DNA of 64,000 nt from Candidatus Aminicenantota bacterium (GCA_020344415.1 CP070825.1:680228-744227); one strand, 5' to 3'. Positions 1 to 8,961 are shown, numbered from the stretch's first letter. Translations and numbers: made by a program. The notes: generated from the letters alone by a model not told the origin.

Positions 1-112
1 GGGCTTGGTCTATCAAGTCCACCTGAAGATGTTAAGGCGAGCGTAAAGCGACAATCCCGCAAGGTTGAAAGAAAAAAGGGGCTGTCTCTTTGTAATGAGG
101 TTTTTGTTTTCC
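1..112. repeat. Degenerate intergenic repeats (families A and C)
   Basis: The first bases read GGGCTTGGTCTATCAAGTCC, a degenerate copy of the family A palindrome seen many times later. Around 74-92 a run of A followed by GGGGCTGTCTCTTT resembles a worn family C end. No gene is visible here. Confidence 0.5.
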
Positions 113-141
113 TTGACTTTGATCCTATATTCTATTATAAA
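113..141 (+). promoter_or_regulatory. Predicted sigma-70-type promoter of the TPR lipoprotein gene
   Basis: TTGACT at 113-118 and TATAAA at 136-141 are separated by 17 bp. The start codon lies about 60 bp downstream and is preceded by a strong AAAGGAGG ribosome binding site at 192-199. Called by inspection only. Confidence 0.55.
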
Positions 142-203
142 ATTATTTTGTAACTATAATTGAACTTTCAGAAGAGTTCGTACTCGCTGATAAAGGAGGC
201 CAC

Positions 204-1211
204 ATGCATAGAAGAGATAGAATTACTGTTCTGACAATTTTTCTAGCTCTGGCTATTATTTTTACCTTTACTAGCTGTGAAAAACTCAAAGCAAGCAGAC
301 TTAAAGCTAATCATTACTTTACCCAAGCAAACCATCATTTTACAGAAGGTAATTACCGCGATGCCATTGAAGCCTATGAGCAAGCTCTGTCGTATAATCC
401 AGATCTCATTGAAGCCTACCGATTCTTAGGGGAATCCTACAAGAATATGTTCAGACCAGGGGATAATAATCCAGAGAATCAGGAAAAAGCAGACAAGGCT
501 TTAGACGCTTTGAATAGGGCTTTAGCAATCGAGCCTAACAACAAAGATATTATTTACTCCTTAGGTGACATGTTAGACAAACTCAGGAATTTCGAGGAGG
601 CAGAGAACCTGTACTTAAGAATCGTCGAATTAGAGCCCGCCAATATGGACAACTACTATGTCCTGGCAGAGTTTTACAAGAGATATTCAGGTGAGAGGGA
701 GGAACTTAAGGTGAAGGCAGAATCAACCTACTATCGAAGGATTGAGGCTGATCCTGAAAGTCCTCAAGGTTACGCCTATCTTGCTCAGTTTTATAGTGAT
801 CAAATAAATACTTCTGAAACACCTGAAGTTGAGTTTGATAAGGCTTATGATTTATACATAAAAATCACAAGATTAGATCCCCAAAATTCTGTGGCCTGGT
901 ATTCAATAGGAGTGAATCGTTTTTCCAAAGCTTTCCGTCTTCAAACGATACTGCCTCTAGACGAGAGAAAAGGGCTTGCCGAGGATAGCCGCAAGGCAAT
1001 ATTGAAAGCAATTGAAATAGATCCCAATGAGCCTTTTCCATATGTTTATATGAGAATGCTTTATGTAAATGTCTATATGAAACTCTATCCAGAGCGGAAG
1101 GGCAGGTATGAGGAAGAAGCAAAAATGTGGGGAGAGAGATACGAAGAAGCAAGAAAGAAGCAGGCGGAGAGAAGAAGGCTTGAGGAAGAATTGAGAAGGT
1201 CAGAGAGGTAG
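204..1211 (+). CDS. TPR-repeat lipoprotein
   Basis: A 335-residue protein with an N-terminal hydrophobic segment ending in a lipobox-like Phe-Thr-Ser-Cys with Cys25, so it is probably exported and lipidated. From about residue 36 it consists of tetratricopeptide repeats (an ANHHFTEGNYRDAIEAYEQA-type unit and similar units near 98-150 and 215-280). It ends in a highly charged Glu/Arg/Lys helix likely to form a coiled coil. TPR lipoproteins usually act as periplasmic protein-protein scaffolds; the specific partner cannot be read from the sequence. A strong AAAGGAGG site sits 4 bp before the ATG. It appears monocistronic, with its own promoter and about 110 bp before the rhomboid gene. Confidence 0.85.
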   Translation: MHRRDRITVLTIFLALAIIFTFTSCEKLKASRLKANHYFTQANHHFTEGNYRDAIEAYEQALSYNPDLIEAYRFLGESYKNMFRPGDNNPENQEKADKALDALNRALAIEPNNKDIIYSLGDMLDKLRNFEEAENLYLRIVELEPANMDNYYVLAEFYKRYSGEREELKVKAESTYYRRIEADPESPQGYAYLAQFYSDQINTSETPEVEFDKAYDLYIKITRLDPQNSVAWYSIGVNRFSKAFRLQTILPLDERKGLAEDSRKAILKAIEIDPNEPFPYVYMRMLYVNVYMKLYPERKGRYEEEAKMWGERYEEARKKQAERRRLEEELRRSER

Positions 1212-1321
1212 CGTTAAGAAAGACTTATCCTTATACTTAGAATACATTCCAGATCTCCTCTTTAAACAACCTAACCAAAATTATTCTTATAAAATGCCTC
1301 GTGAATAATCCAGGGTAATAA

Positions 1322-2020
1322 ATGTTCATTCCCCTTAAAGACGAGAACCCTACATATCGCTTTCCGTTCATCACCATCTTGTTCATTGCCCTGAATGTAA
1401 TTATCTTCTTTTATCAGATATTTTCTCCTCAAGGACTGCAGTATTATGTCTATAAAATGGGAGCTATTCCCTACGAAATCACACATCTCAAGCCTGTTCA
1501 CTTTGTTTTTTTCGAAACCAGGGAATCTCTATCCAGACTATCACCACCTTTAACTCTCATCACATCCATGTTTCTTCATGGAAACCTCTTCCATCTTATT
1601 GGAAACATGCTCTTTCTTTGGATATTCGGGAACAACATTGAAGATTTTCTCGGCTCTTTTCGGTTTATCATCTTCTATTTTCTCTCAGGATTAGGAGCTA
1701 GTCTGACTCATATTATTTTCAATCCAAATTCCGAGGTTCCGATGATAGGTGCAAGCGGTGCGATTGCAGGTGTACTCGGTGCGTATTTGATCCTGTATCC
1801 TGGAGCAAGGATTTTGACTCTAGTCTTTTTATTTTTTTTCATTAGAATTCTGCCCATCCCCGCAGCATTTTTCCTCGTGATATGGTTTTTAGCGCAAGTG
1901 CTGAACGTTGGCATTGGAGGTGGAGTTGCCTGGTTTGCTCATATTGGCGGATTTTTGATCGGAATTGTTCTGATAGGAGTGTATTCGAGAAGAAAGAGGA
2001 GAAAGAGTGTCCCCTTTTAA
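1322..2020 (+). CDS. Rhomboid family intramembrane serine protease
   Basis: A 232-residue polytopic membrane protein. The TM2 signature HGNLFHLIGNM (His86, His91, Asn95), the catalytic serine in GASGA (Ser145) and the catalytic histidine in AHIGG (His207) are all present, so the Ser-His dyad is intact. Rhomboids cleave transmembrane substrates within the bilayer. The N-terminus (FIPLKDENP) is typical of bacterial rhomboids. No clear Shine-Dalgarno sequence precedes the ATG. The last codons (SVPF-stop) lie in GTGTCCCCTTTTAA, which resembles the right end of a family C repeat, so the C-terminus may have been remodelled by a repeat. Confidence 0.93.
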   Translation: MFIPLKDENPTYRFPFITILFIALNVIIFFYQIFSPQGLQYYVYKMGAIPYEITHLKPVHFVFFETRESLSRLSPPLTLITSMFLHGNLFHLIGNMLFLWIFGNNIEDFLGSFRFIIFYFLSGLGASLTHIIFNPNSEVPMIGASGAIAGVLGAYLILYPGARILTLVFLFFFIRILPIPAAFFLVIWFLAQVLNVGIGGGVAWFAHIGGFLIGIVLIGVYSRRKRRKSVPF

Positions 2021-2032
2021 ACTACAGATAGG

Positions 2033-2061
2033 TTGACAATAACTCGCAGATTTAGTATTTT
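2033..2061 (+). promoter_or_regulatory. Predicted promoter of the rplM-frr translation operon
   Basis: TTGACA at 2033-2038 and TATTTT at 2056-2061 with 17 bp spacing, followed by a leader of about 40 bases before rplM. No long leader or obvious ribosomal-protein autoregulatory structure is visible. Confidence 0.6.
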
Positions 2062-2105
2062 AAGTCATCGCCAACCCTAAGAGTTTAATTCTGAGGATAA
2101 AGGCA

Positions 2106-2534
2106 ATGAAGACGTATATACCAAGAAAAGATGAGATCGAGAAAAAATGGTGGTTGATTAATGCCGAAGGAAAGATTCTGGGAAGGTTGGCTACTGAAAT
2201 TTCAATCTTGCTCCGAGGCAAGAAGAAGCCCCAGTTTGTTAATTTTATGGACAGTGGAGATTTTGTGGTCGTTATTAATGCCGAAAAGATAAATATAACC
2301 GGAAAAAAGATTGAGCAGAAGAAGTATTATTCGCATTCTGGTTATCCTGGAGGACTGAAAGAAAGGACTCTTGAGGAGCTTTTAGAAAAAAAGCCAGAAG
2401 AAGTCATCCGAAAAGCAGTCTGGGGGATGATTCCCAAGAACAAGCTGGGTCGAGCTGTTTTTAAAAAGCTTAAGGTTTACCGCGGTCCTCATCATCCTCA
2501 TGAAGCTCAAAAACCCCGGGAATATACTTTTTAG
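2106..2534 (+). CDS. rplM: 50S ribosomal protein L13
   Basis: A 142-residue protein of normal L13 length. Diagnostic stretches are [19 protein letters not shown] near the N-terminus, [12 protein letters not shown] in the middle, and [13 protein letters not shown] plus [15 protein letters not shown] at the C-terminus. L13 binds 23S rRNA early in 50S assembly. It is first in the run rplM-rpsI-rpsB-tsf-pyrH-frr, with only 8 bp to rpsI. The L13/S9 pairing is nearly universal in bacteria. Confidence 0.98.
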   Translation: MKTYIPRKDEIEKKWWLINAEGKILGRLATEISILLRGKKKPQFVNFMDSGDFVVVINAEKINITGKKIEQKKYYSHSGYPGGLKERTLEELLEKKPEEVIRKAVWGMIPKNKLGRAVFKKLKVYRGPHHPHEAQKPREYTF

Positions 2535-2542
2535 GAGGAAAA

Positions 2543-2947
2543 TTGAGTCTCATTCAGTATTACGGTACAGGAAAGAGAAAAACCTCAGTGGCAAGGGTTT
2601 TCCTGCGGCCTGGGAAAGGAGATATCACATTATATGTGAATAAAAAACCTCGCCAATTTGTCGAATACTTCAACTTAGATTCCCATAAGCATACTATTAA
2701 ACAACCCCTTCTTGTCACAGAGACAGAGAATAAATTTAGTGTTTTTATTCGCGTAAATGGCGGAGGGATGAATGGCCAGGCTGAAGCTATTCGATTAGGC
2801 ATTGCAAGGGCTTTAGTAGAGTTTAACAAAGAGCTAAGGTCTACTCTTAAGCAAGCTGGCTTACTGACGAGGGATGCTCGAATCAAAGAAAGGAAGAAAT
2901 ACGGTTTGTTAGGCGCACGCAAGGCCCCTCAATATCATAAGAGATAA
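2543..2947 (+). CDS. rpsI: 30S ribosomal protein S9
   Basis: A 134-residue protein matching S9: [19 protein letters not shown] at the N-terminus and the C-terminal tail [10 protein letters not shown] that reaches the decoding region. The start is a TTG at 2543 placed 4 bases after AGGAGG (2533-2538); no ATG lies in a suitable position. It sits 8 bp after rplM and 14 bp before rpsB, so the genes are almost certainly co-transcribed. Confidence 0.98.
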   Translation: MSLIQYYGTGKRKTSVARVFLRPGKGDITLYVNKKPRQFVEYFNLDSHKHTIKQPLLVTETENKFSVFIRVNGGGMNGQAEAIRLGIARALVEFNKELRSTLKQAGLLTRDARIKERKKYGLLGARKAPQYHKR

Positions 2948-2961
2948 ACGGAGGATTACTT

Positions 2962-3792
2962 TTGGTCTCAATTACGATGAAGGAACTATTAGAGGCTGGT
3001 GTTCATTTTGGTCATCAAACAAAAAGATGGAATCCCAAGATGAAGGACTACATTTTCGGCCAGAGAAATGGAATTTATATCATTGATTTGCAGAGAACAA
3101 TAAAGATTTTCAAAGACGCCCTGCATTTCATGAGGGAAATAGCTGAGAGTGGGAAAGAAGTGCTTATGGTGGGAACAAAGAAGCAGGCCCAAGACATCAT
3201 TAAAGAGTTTTCTTCAAAAAGCGAATCTTCTTTTGTCAACCAGCGTTGGCTGGGAGGCTTGCTGACCAACTTCGATGTCATCCGAGGGAGCGTGGAGAGG
3301 TTAGTCGAATTAGAAGAGATGAAAGAGGATGGGAGATGGGATTTGCTCTCAAAAAAAGAGCAATCCAAGATGGATAAAGTCTTTAGGAAGCTTTATAGGA
3401 ATTTAGGCGGAATAAAGAATATGATGGAGCTCCCTGGAGCTTTATTTATTGTCGATTCAACTAAAGAAGATATTGCGATTGCTGAAGCAAAAAAATTGAA
3501 TATCCCTATTGTAGCTGTGGTGGATACCAACGGAGATCCGGAGAACATTGATTATCCGATTCCAGGTAATGATGATGCAGTTAGAGCTATCGAATTGTTT
3601 GTATCAAAAATAGCTGAAGCCATTATTGAAGGCAAAAAAAATAGAATGGAAAAAGAGATTCAGGAAGCCAAAAAAGAAGAGGCAATCCCTGAGGAGGGTA
3701 CGCTTGAGGAAGAAAGAGCGTCTTCTTCACTCGAGTCTTCTACCGAAAAGAGGGAAGAGGAGAGTTCTACGGAACCTAAGGAATCTGTATAG
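2962..3792 (+). CDS. rpsB: 30S ribosomal protein S2
   Basis: A 276-residue S2 with the hallmark [34 protein letters not shown] and [19 protein letters not shown] segments. A TTG start is used at 2962 with GGAGG upstream (2950-2954); a second possible initiator, ATG at about 2977 (MKELLEAG), is also consistent with the family. The last roughly 45 residues are a Glu/Ser/Lys-rich acidic extension beyond the usual S2 core, low in complexity and probably disordered. It is followed closely by tsf, the classical partner. Confidence 0.98.
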   Translation: MVSITMKELLEAGVHFGHQTKRWNPKMKDYIFGQRNGIYIIDLQRTIKIFKDALHFMREIAESGKEVLMVGTKKQAQDIIKEFSSKSESSFVNQRWLGGLLTNFDVIRGSVERLVELEEMKEDGRWDLLSKKEQSKMDKVFRKLYRNLGGIKNMMELPGALFIVDSTKEDIAIAEAKKLNIPIVAVVDTNGDPENIDYPIPGNDDAVRAIELFVSKIAEAIIEGKKNRMEKEIQEAKKEEAIPEEGTLEEERASSSLESSTEKREEESSTEPKESV

Positions 3793-3806
3793 GGAAGGAG
3801 TCTGAG

Positions 3807-4403
3807 ATGGAAATAACTGCTGAAAGAGTGAAGGAGCTACGACAAAGGACGGGAATTGGGATGATGGAGTGCAAGAAAGCGCTTCAAGAGAGCGAGGGAG
3901 ATATAGAGAAGGCGATCACTATTCTGAGGAAAAAGGGTTTTGCCCGAGCAAAAGATAAAATGAGCCGGGATACCTCAGAAGGTTCTATAGGGTCTTATAT
4001 TCACCTCAACGGAAAGATAGGAGTCCTCGTTGAATTAAATTGTGAATCAGATTTCGTGGCCCGAAACGAAGAATTTAGAGAGTTAGTAAAAAATATTGCT
4101 ATGCAGATTGCCGCTTCGAGTCCCAAGTACATTTCATCAGAGGAAATTCCTAAAGAGGAGTTAGAGCAGGAAAAGGATATCATCCGAGAGCAATTCAAGG
4201 ATTCAAAGAAGCCGCCAGAGATATTAGAGAAAATAGTTCAAGGAAAATTAAGCAAGTTTTATGAGGAAATCTGTTTATTGAATCAGCCATACATTAAAGA
4301 CGACAAAGTCTCGATCGAGAAGCTTCTGAGTGCCTATATAGCCAAATTTGGCGAAAACATTAGAATTAAAAAGTTTGCTCGGTTTGAACTGGGCGAATCA
4401 TAA
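3807..4403 (+). CDS. tsf: Translation elongation factor Ts
   Basis: A 198-residue EF-Ts, the short form like that of Thermus rather than the roughly 280-residue E. coli form. It has the N-terminal UBA-like domain with TGIGMMECKKAL and the core contact motif CESDFVARNEEF. EF-Ts catalyses GDP release from EF-Tu. It lies 14 bp after rpsB with a GGAAGGAG site at about 3793 and 9 bp before pyrH, within the translation operon. Confidence 0.97.
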   Translation: MEITAERVKELRQRTGIGMMECKKALQESEGDIEKAITILRKKGFARAKDKMSRDTSEGSIGSYIHLNGKIGVLVELNCESDFVARNEEFRELVKNIAMQIAASSPKYISSEEIPKEELEQEKDIIREQFKDSKKPPEILEKIVQGKLSKFYEEICLLNQPYIKDDKVSIEKLLSAYIAKFGENIRIKKFARFELGES

Positions 4404-4412
4404 AGTTTTAGC

Positions 4413-5132
4413 ATGTCTCAAAATAAGCCAGCCTATAAAAGAATCCTGTTAAAGCTTTCCGGCGAGTCTCTTTTAGGGGAGCATCCTTATGGGATTGACC
4501 TTGAGACGACAAAATCCATTGCTCTGCAAATAAAAGAGATCCATGATTTAAACGTCCAGATAGCTATCATGATCGGAGGGGGAAATATTTTCCGCGGAAT
4601 TCGTGGAACAGAGGTGGGAATGGATAGGGCGTGGGCTGATTATATGGGCTTACTTGCCACTATAATTAACGGAATTGCTCTTCAGGATGCTTTAGAAAGA
4701 GAGGGGGTTTTTACACGCCATATTTCTGCAGTTGAGGTTAAGGCCGTAGCCGAACCCTTTATTAGAAGGAGAGTCATAAGACATCTGGAGAAGGGAAGGG
4801 TCGTCATCTTCAGTGCGGGCATCGGGAGTCCATACTTCACAACAGATACAGCCGCTGCCTTAAGAGCCCTTGAAATCAAGGCTGAAGTGATATTGAAAGC
4901 GACGAAGGTGGATGGCGTTTATTCAGCCGATCCTTTAAAGGATAAGACAGCTAAGAAATATCGTTCTATAAAGTATATGGATGTGATAAAAAAGGGGCTG
5001 AAAGTCATGGATACGACAGCCATTTCATTGTGCAAAGATAACAACCTCCCCATCCTGGTTTTCAGCCTTATGAAAAAAGAGAATATTAAAAAGGCTGTTT
5101 TAGGACAAAAGGTAGGAACAAGAGTCTATTAA
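4413..5132 (+). CDS. pyrH: UMP kinase
   Basis: A 239-residue bacterial UMP kinase of the amino-acid-kinase fold: KLSGESLLG for phosphate binding, GGGNIFRG, the UMP-contact segment [36 protein letters not shown] and [13 protein letters not shown]. It phosphorylates UMP to UDP with ATP and is normally UTP-inhibited and GTP-activated. The start ATG is 9 bp after tsf. A family C palindrome begins 3 bases after its stop codon and separates it from frr. Confidence 0.97.
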   Translation: MSQNKPAYKRILLKLSGESLLGEHPYGIDLETTKSIALQIKEIHDLNVQIAIMIGGGNIFRGIRGTEVGMDRAWADYMGLLATIINGIALQDALEREGVFTRHISAVEVKAVAEPFIRRRVIRHLEKGRVVIFSAGIGSPYFTTDTAAALRALEIKAEVILKATKVDGVYSADPLKDKTAKKYRSIKYMDVIKKGLKVMDTTAISLCKDNNLPILVFSLMKKENIKKAVLGQKVGTRVY

Positions 5133-5135
5133 AAT

Positions 5136-5179
5136 GGGGACAGGCTACTTTTTTTCAACAAAAAAAGTTGCCTATCCCC
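5136..5179. repeat. Compact family C inverted repeat between pyrH and frr
   Basis: The left arm (5136-5155) begins GGGGACAGGCTACT; the right arm (5160-5179) ends AGTTGCCTATCCCC and is its near-perfect reverse complement with a very short loop. As RNA this is a long hairpin followed by TTTT, so it could attenuate transcription into frr. A second partial copy (AAGCTACTTTTTTC) follows at about 5188-5201. Confidence 0.75.
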
Positions 5180-5222
5180 TTTTATCCAAGCTACTTTTTT
5201 CTTCTTAATGAGGTGATGAAGG

Positions 5223-5780
5223 ATGGTTAAAGACGTATTAAAAGATCTTGAAAAAGATATGAAAGCCTCACTGGAGCATTTTCGAAAGGACTTGAGTAAG
5301 TTAAGAACTGGACGGGCCAATCTTAGCATTTTCGAAGATATAAAAGTAGACTATTATGGAAGTTTGACTCCTGTCAATCAAGTGGCTACTCTTGCGGTTC
5401 CTGATCCCACTTTGATTACAGTACAGCCCTGGGATCCTTCCTTATTAGATACTATTGATAAAGCAGTAAGAGGTGCCGACCTGGGACTCAATCCCATTAA
5501 CGACGGCAAGATGTTGAAAATCCCGATTCCACCGATGGATGAGGAAAGAAGGCAAGAAATGGCCAAGCACATAAAGAAATTGTTAGAGGAGGAGAAGACA
5601 GTTCTGCGCAACTTGAGAAGAGATAGCAAGGAAATGATCGAAGAATTGGAAAAAGAGAAAGAGATTACTGAAGATGATAAATTCTGGGGTTATGATAAGC
5701 TCAAGGAAGTAACTGACGAATACACAAAAAAAATAGAAGACCTTGCTACGGCTAAAGAGAAAGAAATATTGGAAATATAG
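5223..5780 (+). CDS. frr: Ribosome recycling factor
   Basis: A 185-residue protein of exact family length. Family signatures include LRTGRANLSIFEDIKVDYYGS, NQVATLAVPDP, WDPSLLDTIDKAV and the C-terminal helical region LRRDSKEMIEELEKEKEITEDD. RRF splits post-termination ribosomes together with EF-G. The gene follows pyrH as in most bacteria but is separated by 90 bp occupied by a family C palindrome; a GAGGTGATGAAGG site precedes the ATG. It ends the plus-strand translation operon. Confidence 0.97.
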   Translation: MVKDVLKDLEKDMKASLEHFRKDLSKLRTGRANLSIFEDIKVDYYGSLTPVNQVATLAVPDPTLITVQPWDPSLLDTIDKAVRGADLGLNPINDGKMLKIPIPPMDEERRQEMAKHIKKLLEEEKTVLRNLRRDSKEMIEELEKEKEITEDDKFWGYDKLKEVTDEYTKKIEDLATAKEKEILEI

Positions 5781-6081
5781 AGCGAACCTGCATTTCTGCC
5801 ATTGCGATCGTAGCGCGGCGATCCTCTGTCGCGAGCGCAGCGCGGCGATCTAAACCTTTCTCTATGAGATTACTTCGTTTCACTCGCAACGGCGGATTGC
5901 CTCGTCATTTCATTCCTCGCAATGTCAAGGCGGGCTTGATTCATCCAACCCCTCATTAATCATGTAGGGGCTTGATTCATCAAGCCTACCTTATTTATAA
6001 GGCCAATATAAAGAGGTGGGTTTGATAAATCAAACCCTTATATCAACAGTAATCAAAATGTGGGCATAAGGAATCAAACCC
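5781..6081. repeat. Cluster of family B and family A repeats, no gene
   Basis: This 300-base gap is repeats throughout. About 5797-5925 holds family B sequence (GCCATTGCGATCGTAGCGC, CGTCATTTCATTCCTCGCAA). Four family A palindromes follow at about 5930-5952, 5964-5990 (GTAGGGGCTTGATTCATC), 6015-6037 (GGTGGGTTTGATAAATC) and 6062-6087. The gap separates the converging frr and bactofilin-like genes. Confidence 0.8.
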
Positions 6082-6996
6082 CTACTTTTTTCTAAACCAG
6101 TTTTCGGTTGTTCCGAATTTTGTCCTTACAGCCGCTCCCCAACCCATTATGCTCAAGAAGAAAGAGAAGAGAGTTCCGATAATAGGTATAAAGGTAATAA
6201 TGCTTACGAGTATCAGACCAAGAATAACGGCAAGAATTGTGGAGGGATTTTTGCTGCCGAAGGCCCTGGAAAGGCTTTCTCCGAAGAAATAGAAAAGGGT
6301 GACCCGGCCAAAGATTTTGATGATTATCCCTATGAGGATGAGAGCGAGAAGGATAGGGATTCCTATTATAAGGAGAATGAGTAGGCCAGAAAAGATGGCT
6401 AAGCCTGTAAATATGACAAGACTTAGGAAGCCAGTTCCAAAAATTGGCCAGAAAGATTTTCTGATTTGGGAAGCGGCAAATGAGATTTGACGAGGGAAAA
6501 TGGCTGCTACAATCAAGGCAAGGAGAAACCATATGAAAATAGAAACGAGTTTTATTATCAATAGCAAGGGGATCAGAGAAATACCTAAGATCCCAACTAG
6601 GCCCTCTTTTAAGAATTTTGTTACTTCTTCAGAAGTCTCAAAGTAAATCGTGTCGCCATCGATAATACATCCGGGCTCTTTAGTGAGTGATCCTCCCAAT
6701 GAGGCCACATCGCCTCTGATGACGGCTGAAGATTTGAGAGTGATGGTTGAGCCGATTCCCAAGACTACGTCTCCAACCTCCCCTTTCACAATGATTGAGC
6801 CGCCAAATGCGACCACGCTTTCTTCGACTTCCCCTTCGATGAGGACATTTCCACCAAAGGAAATCACATTTTTCTGAACCTCACCTTCAGCCACATGGAT
6901 ATCTTTTGTTAGGGTAAAGCTGGTTTGACCTTGGAGAGGGATGAGTCCTGAAAAGAAAAAGAGAAGGCTGAAGGTTAATATTATTTTATTCTTCAT
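6082..6996 (-). CDS. Bactofilin-like / polymer-forming repeat membrane protein
   Basis: A 304-residue protein with an N-terminal signal peptide. About 90 residues of short beta-helix-like repeats follow (VISFGGNVLIEGEVEESVVA, IRGDVASLGGSL), as in bactofilin-type domains, and then several strongly hydrophobic helices from about residue 135 onward. The repeats are probably outside the membrane and the helices anchor it. It is the last gene of a three-gene operon after an ECF sigma factor and its anti-sigma, overlapping the latter by 4 bp, so it is a likely effector or sensor of that system. Function is inferred from context; only the architecture is seen. Confidence 0.75.
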   Translation of the reverse strand: MKNKIILTFSLLFFFSGLIPLQGQTSFTLTKDIHVAEGEVQKNVISFGGNVLIEGEVEESVVAFGGSIIVKGEVGDVVLGIGSTITLKSSAVIRGDVASLGGSLTKEPGCIIDGDTIYFETSEEVTKFLKEGLVGILGISLIPLLLIIKLVSIFIWFLLALIVAAIFPRQISFAASQIRKSFWPIFGTGFLSLVIFTGLAIFSGLLILLIIGIPILLALILIGIIIKIFGRVTLFYFFGESLSRAFGSKNPSTILAVILGLILVSIITFIPIIGTLFSFFLSIMGWGAAVRTKFGTTENWFRKK

Positions 6997-7571
6997 GATT
7001 TTTCTCCAATCAAAATTTTTCTTCGTATTCCTATAATTATTGAAGTAAATAAAATAATACTGAAAGTGATAATGATTATTTGAATTTCAGGACTGATGAG
7101 GCTTGTCAAGCGAGCAAAGTTTTCCAAAATATATCCAGCTAATTGCCCAATGATATTTATCAAGAGAGATGCCAGTTTGAAGAGTTTAGTAAAAATAAGA
7201 GCGACGTTTTTTACAGAATTCCATAGAGTGTGGCTACTGCTAATCAGGAATGTCATAAGATTTTGTCCGGTGATCATGAAGAAGGCAAAAAGTGCTGCAA
7301 TAACTGAAGAAAATCCAACAGCTAGCGCAGTAAGCCACTCACGAAGAGTCACCTTATCTGGATAGATTCTTGCCATGACCTGTTGGGTGAAATCAGGAGG
7401 AGGCTGCCAGAGAGGAAGACTATCTGATGCCTCGAGCAGCAAGCTTCTCTCTTCGAAGGCGTTTTTGCATTTCAAGCATACGGCAAGATGTTCCTCTATT
7501 TTATTTTTTTCCTCAGAAGAAAGCTCCTTCTCGAGGTATAAATAAATTTGGTCAATGCCGAGACACTTCAT
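6993..7571 (-). CDS. Anti-sigma factor with zinc-finger (zf-HC2) domain
   Basis: A 192-residue membrane protein. The N-terminus has the anti-sigma zinc motif EEHLAVCLKCK (His-x3-Cys-x2-Cys); helices follow near residues 80-100 and 165-185 with a hydrophobic middle. zf-HC2 proteins hold their cognate ECF sigma factor inactive at the membrane. The start codon overlaps the sigma gene by 4 bp and its end overlaps the bactofilin-like gene by 4 bp, which implies translational coupling and a one-to-one partnership with the sigma factor. Confidence 0.85.
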   Translation of the reverse strand: MKCLGIDQIYLYLEKELSSEEKNKIEEHLAVCLKCKNAFEERSLLLEASDSLPLWQPPPDFTQQVMARIYPDKVTLREWLTALAVGFSSVIAALFAFFMITGQNLMTFLISSSHTLWNSVKNVALIFTKLFKLASLLINIIGQLAGYILENFARLTSLISPEIQIIIITFSIILFTSIIIGIRRKILIGEKS

Positions 7572-8140
7572 GTTTTTTCCTCTAGGTGTTTTCGAATTAA
7601 TTCTTTGGCCTGAAAGACTCTGTTTTTAATTGTGCCTACTGGCAAATCTTTTATCTCTGCTATCTCCTCGTAGCTAAATTCGTTGATATGTCTCCATACA
7701 AATAATTCTCTCAGAGAAGAGGGGATCTTATCAAGAGCTTTTTCAATTCTTTCTCGGAGTTCTGATATTTCGAACTTTTTGACTACAGAAGGTTCATTAT
7801 CTGGGATTTGAGGGAGTGGTTTTGCGTCCTCCAGAGCTTGCTGTTGGTCAATGGAAAAAGTATCAATTTTTTTCTTTCTCCAGTAATCGATGATAAAATT
7901 GGATGCTATTTTGAAGAGCCACGTGCTGAATTTATAGTCAGGCTGATATGAGGGAAGTGCGGAATATGTTTTAATGAAAACTTCCTGGGTGAAATCTAGG
8001 GCTAGTTCGCGTTCTCCCACCATTCGGCCGATGTAATTCGCCATGGGCTGCTGGTATTTTCGGATAATCATTTCGAAAGCCTCTTTGTCTCCTCTGACAG
8101 TTCTTTCAACTAATTTCTTGTCTTCATCCATGGAGGACAT
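7568..8140 (-). CDS. ECF-type RNA polymerase sigma factor
   Basis: A 190-residue sigma-70 family protein of the extracytoplasmic-function class. Region 2 is seen in ALDFTQEVFIKTYSALPSY and WLFKIASNFIIDYWRKKK, and region 4 in YEEIAEIKDLPVGTIKNRVF, the -35-binding helix-turn-helix. It is first in a minus-strand operon with an anti-sigma and a bactofilin-like protein. A second ECF operon of the same design lies at 59.7-62.9 kb. The start may be the first ATG or the fourth codon (Met-Asp-Glu-Asp). Confidence 0.93.
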   Translation of the reverse strand: MSSMDEDKKLVERTVRGDKEAFEMIIRKYQQPMANYIGRMVGERELALDFTQEVFIKTYSALPSYQPDYKFSTWLFKIASNFIIDYWRKKKIDTFSIDQQQALEDAKPLPQIPDNEPSVVKKFEISELRERIEKALDKIPSSLRELFVWRHINEFSYEEIAEIKDLPVGTIKNRVFQAKELIRKHLEEKT

Positions 8141-8209
8141 CCTGTCCTCAAAAGTTATATACGAAACTGAGGAGAGAAGGTTTAGATAAGGGGATTTTTT
8201 GGAACGAGC

Positions 8210-8857
8210 TCATCTTTTCTTCTCTGGCTCATATTCTATTATCTCAACATCAGGAGGAACTTTGAGCTCGAACATATCTTTGGAAAAACGAACATCGGTC
8301 TTTATCTTTGTGAACTTGTATTCAGTCTTATTGCCGGCCCAATCAAAAAAAATCGCCCTTAGGATGAGCCAGGTCTTTTTATCGATTTCCAAGAGGATGT
8401 ACGAATACTCACCTTCTTCTTTGGAAGTTAACTTCAGTTGCCAGGCTTCTGCTTTTTCCGAAGGAAAAGAACTAAACTCGATTATATATGCATCTGATAG
8501 TCTCTTTTGGCCAGAAAGAATTGAGAGAATTTCCGCCTCATGCTGATCCTTTGATAAGGCACCTCTTATTAGTTCCTTATCTTCTGGGACATACCAAAGG
8601 AAAACTCCATCTTTATACAGGAAATATTTTTCCTCTGGGTCGCTGTATGCCCATTTCATCAATTCTGGTTTTTTGAAATAAAATTCCCCCTTTTCTCTTA
8701 ATGGGGTGGACATGGAGGAAGAGTAATAAATTTGATCAAAATTGGCCTGGATAGATTGGAGTGAATGAAGTTTTTTCTCAGCTTTTAAAGCGACATCCTC
8801 AGGAGTGGAGGGAAAGTAAAGCAGCGAAAGAAGGACAAGCCAGGCAGCGTGTTTCAT
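8210..8857 (-). CDS. LolA-like outer-membrane lipoprotein carrier protein
   Basis: A 215-residue secreted protein when started at the ATG at 8857 (MKHAAWLVLLSLLYF signal peptide). The mature part resembles LolA: ALKAEKKLHSLQSIQANFDQ, GEFYFKKPELMKWAY and a beta-rich C-terminal half. LolA ferries lipoproteins across the periplasm. A longer frame starts at 8911, but its first 18 residues are encoded by the family E palindrome and precede the signal peptide, so I reject that start. A TTGAGA/TATAAT pair on the minus strand would begin the transcript almost at this ATG. Confidence 0.8.
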   Translation of the reverse strand: MKHAAWLVLLSLLYFPSTPEDVALKAEKKLHSLQSIQANFDQIYYSSSMSTPLREKGEFYFKKPELMKWAYSDPEEKYFLYKDGVFLWYVPEDKELIRGALSKDQHEAEILSILSGQKRLSDAYIIEFSSFPSEKAEAWQLKLTSKEEGEYSYILLEIDKKTWLILRAIFFDWAGNKTEYKFTKIKTDVRFSKDMFELKVPPDVEIIEYEPEKKR

Positions 8858-8866
8858 ACGCTCTGA

Positions 8867-8896
8867 ATTATAACATCTGATGGGGTTGCGTCTCAA
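8867..8896 (-). promoter_or_regulatory. Predicted promoter for the lolA-like gene, -35 in a repeat arm
   Basis: On the minus strand TTGAGA (8896-8891) lies in the left arm of the family E palindrome and TATAAT (8872-8867) lies just outside it, with 18 bp spacing. Initiation about 7 bases on would be near 8860, 3 bases before the ATG, so the message may be leaderless. Confidence 0.5.
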
Positions 8897-8947
8897 CATT
8901 TGACATTTCATTCTCCTTTTTATTTACAAATGTTGAGACGCGACCCC
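8882..8947. repeat. Family E palindromic element between divergent genes
   Basis: The left arm GGGGTTGCGTCTCAACATTT (8882-8901) and the right arm AATGTTGAGACGCGACCCC (8929-8947) are reverse complements with one mismatch. The size and GGGG-ended palindrome are like REP/RAYT-type ends, but only one copy is seen in the window. Confidence 0.8.
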
Positions 8948-8961
8948 TTTCGTGCTATAAA
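8933..8961 (+). promoter_or_regulatory. Predicted promoter for the symporter gene, -35 in a repeat arm
   Basis: TTGAGA at 8933-8938 lies in the right arm of the family E palindrome and TATAAA at 8956-8961 lies in unique sequence 17 bp away. The predicted start falls near 8968, next to the GTG at 8969. It mirrors the minus-strand promoter. Confidence 0.5.

Noticed and set aside
5781-6081. Possible CRISPR array
   Set aside because: The repeats are palindromic, irregularly spaced, of variable sequence, with no uniform spacers and no cas genes nearby.
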